Part shown: positions 60,883 to 64,000 of the stretch, piece after piece
Layout: each line of letters begins with the position of its first letter
Numbering within the stretch: position 1 is the stretch's first letter
From: Mycolicibacterium fallax
GTDB taxonomy: Bacteria > Actinomycetota > Actinomycetes > Mycobacteriales > Mycobacteriaceae
Assembly (NCBI RefSeq): GCF_010726955.1
Contig: NZ_AP022603.1
Coordinates: 1,860,001 to 1,924,000 of the forward strand
Direction: 5' to 3'
Length of the DNA stretch: 64,000 bases
Translations under genes and position numbers: made by a program
The notes under the pieces: generated by a model
What the model saw: only the letters and a program-made list of their open reading frames with translations
Told to the model about the DNA's origin: nothing
Databases searched by the model: none

Positions 60883-62004
60883 ATGGCACTTTTCGCGCCC
60901 GACCCCGCCGCCGTGCTCGCAGAGCGCCGCCGCGTCTTGCGTGAGGTGCTTCTTCGTGGCGGCATGAAGCCGCGCGCCGAGCCTGATCGCGTATATCGCG
61001 AAGCGCTCGCAGAACTCGACCGCGACGGATTCGCGTGGGCTGACGACCGCGACGTTCTGCGTCCCCATGTCGATGCCGACGAGGCTGCCGAACACGACGT
61101 GATCGTCTCTGCGCGCTGGGTTCTCGTTGAACTGGAGAACGCCAGCGACCGCGCGCTCTCAATGGACACGCTGCGTGATCGGTCAACCGCCGAGCGCATC
61201 CCCGAGGACACCCTGAAGGCAGGCGTCCGCTGGCTCCGCGGCGCTGATCTGTGCAAGCTCAAGGACGGTGTTCTCCGCGATGTCACCGGGGAGAAGGGAC
61301 GGAAGGCAGACCGCGCCATCCGTCCCGAGCTGAAGACGCTGCGCCGTCCGGTGCCCGCGCCGACTCCGCCGCCAGCTCCCGCACCGCGCACGGTCACACC
61401 GTCGCGGATGGATCCTCACGACGATCCTTTTCACCCCAGCCATCCGGACTACATCGCACCGTCGCCGCCACCGCGCCCGAAGCCGCCCGCGCCCCCTGCT
61501 CCTGTCCGCGCCACCGCCCCAGTGGGCAAGGGAACGGACAGCAGCAGCGATTCCCGGGGATCTCTTTCTGCGACCGCTACGGCACCCGCACCACCGAGCG
61601 TCGGCAACGGGATGGAGATCCTGCTCGATGTCCACCGCCGCGTGAAGCGCCTGGAGGACGCCTTCGCCTCAACGGAGCCAGACGTTGCGGACGTGAGCAC
61701 ACTCATCACAGCCGCTCATCCGGACACGGTGAACTGCTTGCGGAGATTGTGCGTCTTGCTGCAGGTGTACGGCGACTCTAAACGTCACGCACTCACCGAT
61801 GGGCGCATCAGCACAAAGTTCAAAGTCCGTCTTCCAGAAGCGATTTCGCTCGGATTACGGACGGGGACGCTCGGATTATCAACGTCCGACGGGAAATCGC
61901 TCACGCTGCGCGACCACGCCGTTGCAATGTCCGACGCCGAGCTTGAACAGCGTGCCGCAGAACAGCGGGAGCGGGACAGCAAGAGAGGCAAGAAGCGTGC
62001 CTGA
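60883..62004 (+). CDS. Hypothetical protein with Pro-rich linker
   Basis: This 373-residue protein has an N-terminal helical domain (residues 1-140) with LAERRRVLREVLLRGGMKPR, a winged-helix-like stretch WVLVELENASDRALSMDTLR, then a Pro/Ala linker ([13 protein letters not shown] and PPPRPKPPAPPAPV, about residues 150-215). The C-terminal helical domain has VHRRVKRLEDAFASTEPDVA. GC content is higher than in the ATPase gene just upstream. It may bind DNA as part of the replication or transfer machinery. Unknown function. Confidence 0.6.
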   Translation: MALFAPDPAAVLAERRRVLREVLLRGGMKPRAEPDRVYREALAELDRDGFAWADDRDVLRPHVDADEAAEHDVIVSARWVLVELENASDRALSMDTLRDRSTAERIPEDTLKAGVRWLRGADLCKLKDGVLRDVTGEKGRKADRAIRPELKTLRRPVPAPTPPPAPAPRTVTPSRMDPHDDPFHPSHPDYIAPSPPPRPKPPAPPAPVRATAPVGKGTDSSSDSRGSLSATATAPAPPSVGNGMEILLDVHRRVKRLEDAFASTEPDVADVSTLITAAHPDTVNCLRRLCVLLQVYGDSKRHALTDGRISTKFKVRLPEAISLGLRTGTLGLSTSDGKSLTLRDHAVAMSDAELEQRAAEQRERDSKRGKKRA

Positions 62005-62107
62005 TTGCGGGGACGTGACGCCCCACTCTGACCGATTTTGACCGGCTGGTTCCGGTCGAAAACTGGAGCTAGCTTCTTCGAACCAAATGCTTAAAGGGAG
62101 AGAGAAA

Positions 62108-63028
62108 ATGAACGGAACGAACTCACCACCCAAGGCGGACAACCTCGCCCGCTGGGTGTCCTGGCTCGTGCTCATCGCCTTCACCGCGCTGAGCTGCTAT
62201 CTGAACGCGGAGTACGCACGCGCACACGGAGACGCTGTGAACTATCACGTTGCGCTCCCGCTGTTGGCGCTGACGGCAGGGCTGTACGCCGAGATCATCT
62301 ACCTGTCTCAGGTACGCCGCACTGTCCGATGGGTGACGGGCGTTCTGGTCGGCGTCGGCTTCATCGTGGTGATGATCGCGTCCTACATCAGCATCCGTGG
62401 CGTGGTCTACGTCCAGTACACGACCTTCCCCGGTTGGCTCAACGACGCCATCGCCGCCTTCCCTGATGGGTTCATGATCATCGCCGCAACCGTTCTCCTG
62501 GCGCACCGCTGGACGCGCGTGAAGGGCATGGCGACAGCCGCCGCGAAGCCCTTCACCCCGTCGCCCGCGAAGCAGATCCTGGGCAACTACACGCGGAGAT
62601 GGGTTGAGCACAGTGAGGGGAAGGAAGCGCAGGCAGAACCCCTCGTGGAGGTTCGTGAAACCTTCACAGCGCCCTCTCTGAATGCGCGCGTAGAGGGAGC
62701 TGAGCCCTCTGCAGCGCCCGCCGTGGAGGTCGCCAAGCCCTCTCCGAAGCCATCTTCCAAGCCGCCCGTGAAGGTGCGCAAGCAGTCCGTGGAGCCCTCT
62801 GTGGACGAGACCCTGATCCCCTTCATGGACGCCGCTGGGCACATGGTGGAGACCTCCGTGGTGGCGCGCAAGACCGCCGCCGAACTCGCCCAGGTGATCG
62901 CTGCGGTGGAGGCTGGGAAGTCGCCGAACGCCATCAAGTCCGAACTCGGTATCAGCCCCAGCACGACGGCGAAGGTCAGCGCCGCGTGGGCTGAGTGGCG
63001 GCGTGAACACCGTCTGGTAGCGGTGTAG
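62108..63028 (+). CDS. DUF2637-like membrane protein with C-terminal helix-turn-helix
   Basis: This 306-residue protein is read from ATG 62108, behind AGGGAGAG. Four membrane helices (about residues 13-33, 45-63, 75-95 and 105-125) include WVSWLVLIAFTALSCYLNAE and WVTGVLVGVGFIVVMIASYI, the layout of DUF2637/Spd-like proteins of actinobacterial conjugative elements. A charged Pro/Ser/Glu linker of short repeats (VEVAKPSPKPSSK type) leads to a C-terminal helix-turn-helix VEAGKSPNAIKSELGISPST. It probably takes part in plasmid spread or regulation at the membrane. It ends in front of a strong terminator. Confidence 0.72.
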   Translation: MNGTNSPPKADNLARWVSWLVLIAFTALSCYLNAEYARAHGDAVNYHVALPLLALTAGLYAEIIYLSQVRRTVRWVTGVLVGVGFIVVMIASYISIRGVVYVQYTTFPGWLNDAIAAFPDGFMIIAATVLLAHRWTRVKGMATAAAKPFTPSPAKQILGNYTRRWVEHSEGKEAQAEPLVEVRETFTAPSLNARVEGAEPSAAPAVEVAKPSPKPSSKPPVKVRKQSVEPSVDETLIPFMDAAGHMVETSVVARKTAAELAQVIAAVEAGKSPNAIKSELGISPSTTAKVSAAWAEWRREHRLVAV

Positions 63029-63054
63029 CAACGCCGCGTCGCCCCCCCCGATCA

Positions 63055-63088
63055 GAACCCCTCACCGACTCTCCCCGGTGAGGGGTTC
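63055..63088. terminator. Strong rho-independent-type terminator
   Basis: GAACCCCTCACCG (63055-63067) and CGGTGAGGGGTTC (63076-63088) form a 13-bp perfect stem. TTCTTCTCG follows on the plus strand. It ends the replication cluster. The symmetry lets it act on both strands. Confidence 0.85.
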
Positions 63089-63099
63089 TTCTCGTTCCA

Positions 63100-63310
63100 G
63101 GCGTGTTACAGGCATCGGGAAACGGGTGCTTCCTGAACCCGACCTTCTCTCACGCCGACGCTTCCCTATAGCGGGCTGAAAAGGCTGTTTACGGCGTCCC
63201 GGGAGCCTTGTCGGGCACGGAGCACCTGTTACAGGTGCTGTTACGGGTGTGCTGCTACAGAGGGTGTTCCGAACCGCGTTCCAGACGGCGTTACAGAGTC
63301 CGTTACAGAC
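63100..63310. repeat. GTTACAG repeats and an AGCACCTG...CAGGTGCT palindrome
   Basis: GTTACAG or close forms occur near 63105, 63227, 63290 and 63302. Within the group, AGCACCTGTTACAGGTGCT (63221-63239) is a perfect 8-bp-arm palindrome around TTA. The 63089-63315 gap holds no gene. It could hold an operator or attachment-type site. Confidence 0.55.
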
Positions 63311-63315
63311 CAACG

Positions 63316-63981
63316 TCAGTGCCGCCCGATGCCCCGCGCGATGGCTTCCAGCGCCTTCACTTCACGCCGCTGCATCCCCTTATCGTCGGTATTGCTCGGA
63401 TACCCAGCGGTATGACCCCGCAGGACATCCATCGTCAGGTCGTAGCTGTCCGTGTACTTGTGCCCGTGCATGTCGTAATAAGTGATCGTGGCGGTGAAGT
63501 CGTCGGGCGTCGGTTCGTCGTTGTCGTTGGCGTCTTGGTACGAGTTGTACAGTGCCAGCCCTGGCGGAAATGTCGGGATAACCTGGCTGTAGCGCCGTTG
63601 CAGGTACGGAGTCGCAAGTCCCTCAGCAGCGTCCCCCTCCAGGACGGGCAGTGGCGGGTCGAAGTCCACCTTCACATCCCTGGCGACCGACTGACCCACG
63701 TTCCTCACGATGAACTCCGCGTCACGGGTGAGCACCGCCGCACGCAGCTCCGCGAGGATCACTGGACGGGTGCGGTCAGCGCTGTCGCGTTTCAGCGCGA
63801 CGAGAGTCCATATCGCCACCACGGCGGCGGTGATGGTGGCGAGAGAACCGAACGCCGTCCAGGTCGTCGCCGCGTTCGCCACGTCATTCGCCGACAACCA
63901 CGCGACACCACCCAACAGCGCGGCGAGGCTCACCAACGCCGCTGCCGAGACCTTGGCGACCGTCTCCTTGCTCCTAGCCAT
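63316..63981 (-). CDS. Membrane protein with extramembrane beta-rich domain
   Basis: This 221-residue protein starts MARSKETVAKVSAAALVSLA. Two membrane helices (about residues 10-28 and 42-62, TWTAFGSLATITAAVVAIWT) precede a domain of about 150 residues with EFIVRNVGQSVARDVKVDFD and FTATITYYDMHGHKYTDSYD, typical of an Ig-like beta fold. Such two-helix proteins with a soluble domain are common in actinobacterial accessory DNA. The function is unknown. Confidence 0.65.
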   Translation of the reverse strand: MARSKETVAKVSAAALVSLAALLGGVAWLSANDVANAATTWTAFGSLATITAAVVAIWTLVALKRDSADRTRPVILAELRAAVLTRDAEFIVRNVGQSVARDVKVDFDPPLPVLEGDAAEGLATPYLQRRYSQVIPTFPPGLALYNSYQDANDNDEPTPDDFTATITYYDMHGHKYTDSYDLTMDVLRGHTAGYPSNTDDKGMQRREVKALEAIARGIGRH

Positions 63982-64000
63982 CGGACGGAAACCTATCTAA

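Noticed and set aside
60849..61635. Minus-strand Arg-rich frames opposite the 373-residue gene
   Set aside because: Shadow composition and overlap with a plus-strand gene in line with its neighbours.

Overview
This window comes from a high-GC mycobacterium, probably a Mycolicibacterium-type species. The evidence is the C-terminal part of an MmpL transporter at the left edge, a PknH-sensor-like lipoprotein, a PASTA lipoprotein and small helical proteins resembling ESX/type VII substrates. The species cannot be named from the sequence.

Positions 1-33,000 read as chromosome with accessory genes. After the MmpL fragment and a small membrane protein comes a tight jetA-jetB-jetC operon (2461-8043). 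This is the Wadjet/MksFEB/EptABC SMC-like plasmid-restriction family. No recognisable JetD/MksG nuclease follows it; an unrelated 622-residue protein occupies that position. Next are a self-sufficient CYP102-like P450-reductase fusion with an unusual I-helix, an APH-like phosphotransferase, a fumarate-reductase/KSTD-type flavoprotein, an SDR with an N-terminal Cys4 motif, and several small conserved proteins. A divergent ureohydrolase follows. Positions 23,816-28,929 (minus strand) hold a compact five-gene set: calcineurin-like phosphatase, ADP-ribosylglycohydrolase fused to a Cys phosphatase, zeta/PNK-like P-loop kinase, small CxC protein, and HNH nuclease. This is the best candidate for an undescribed system. 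A PLD-helicase-DUF3427 protein follows.

Positions 33,000-45,000 are a scrapyard of mobile DNA. An IS3-family element (33535-34887, perfect 26-bp ends, 3-bp target duplication) splits a SF1-helicase remnant. A multiply frameshifted IS21-family element joins that remnant to an integrase fragment. Two ISL3 elements 5 bp apart join the integrase fragment to a four-gene minus-strand cluster: a conserved protein, a PD-(D/E)XK nuclease, a frameshifted gene, and a protein with a HEPN-like Rx4H motif. Most frameshifts are single-base losses, often in short G/C or A runs.

At 44,956-44,997 lies the 3' half of a tRNA-Met gene (minus strand) without its 5' half. It is most easily read as one attachment-site end of an integrated element that occupies 45,000 to beyond 64,000. 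That element carries paired zinc-ribbon proteins, a nucleotidyltransferase toxin-antitoxin-like pair, a serine resolvase closing a nine-gene overlapping operon, and a lipoprotein metalloprotease with large Pro- and Gln-rich proteins. It also has a type VII-like effector module with a possible immunity lipoprotein, a repeat-rich AT-containing region, an excisionase-like gene, a DUF3987-like replication ATPase and a DUF2637-like membrane protein. The gene content suggests an integrative conjugative element or integrated plasmid, but no conjugation ATPase or intact tyrosine integrase is visible in the window.
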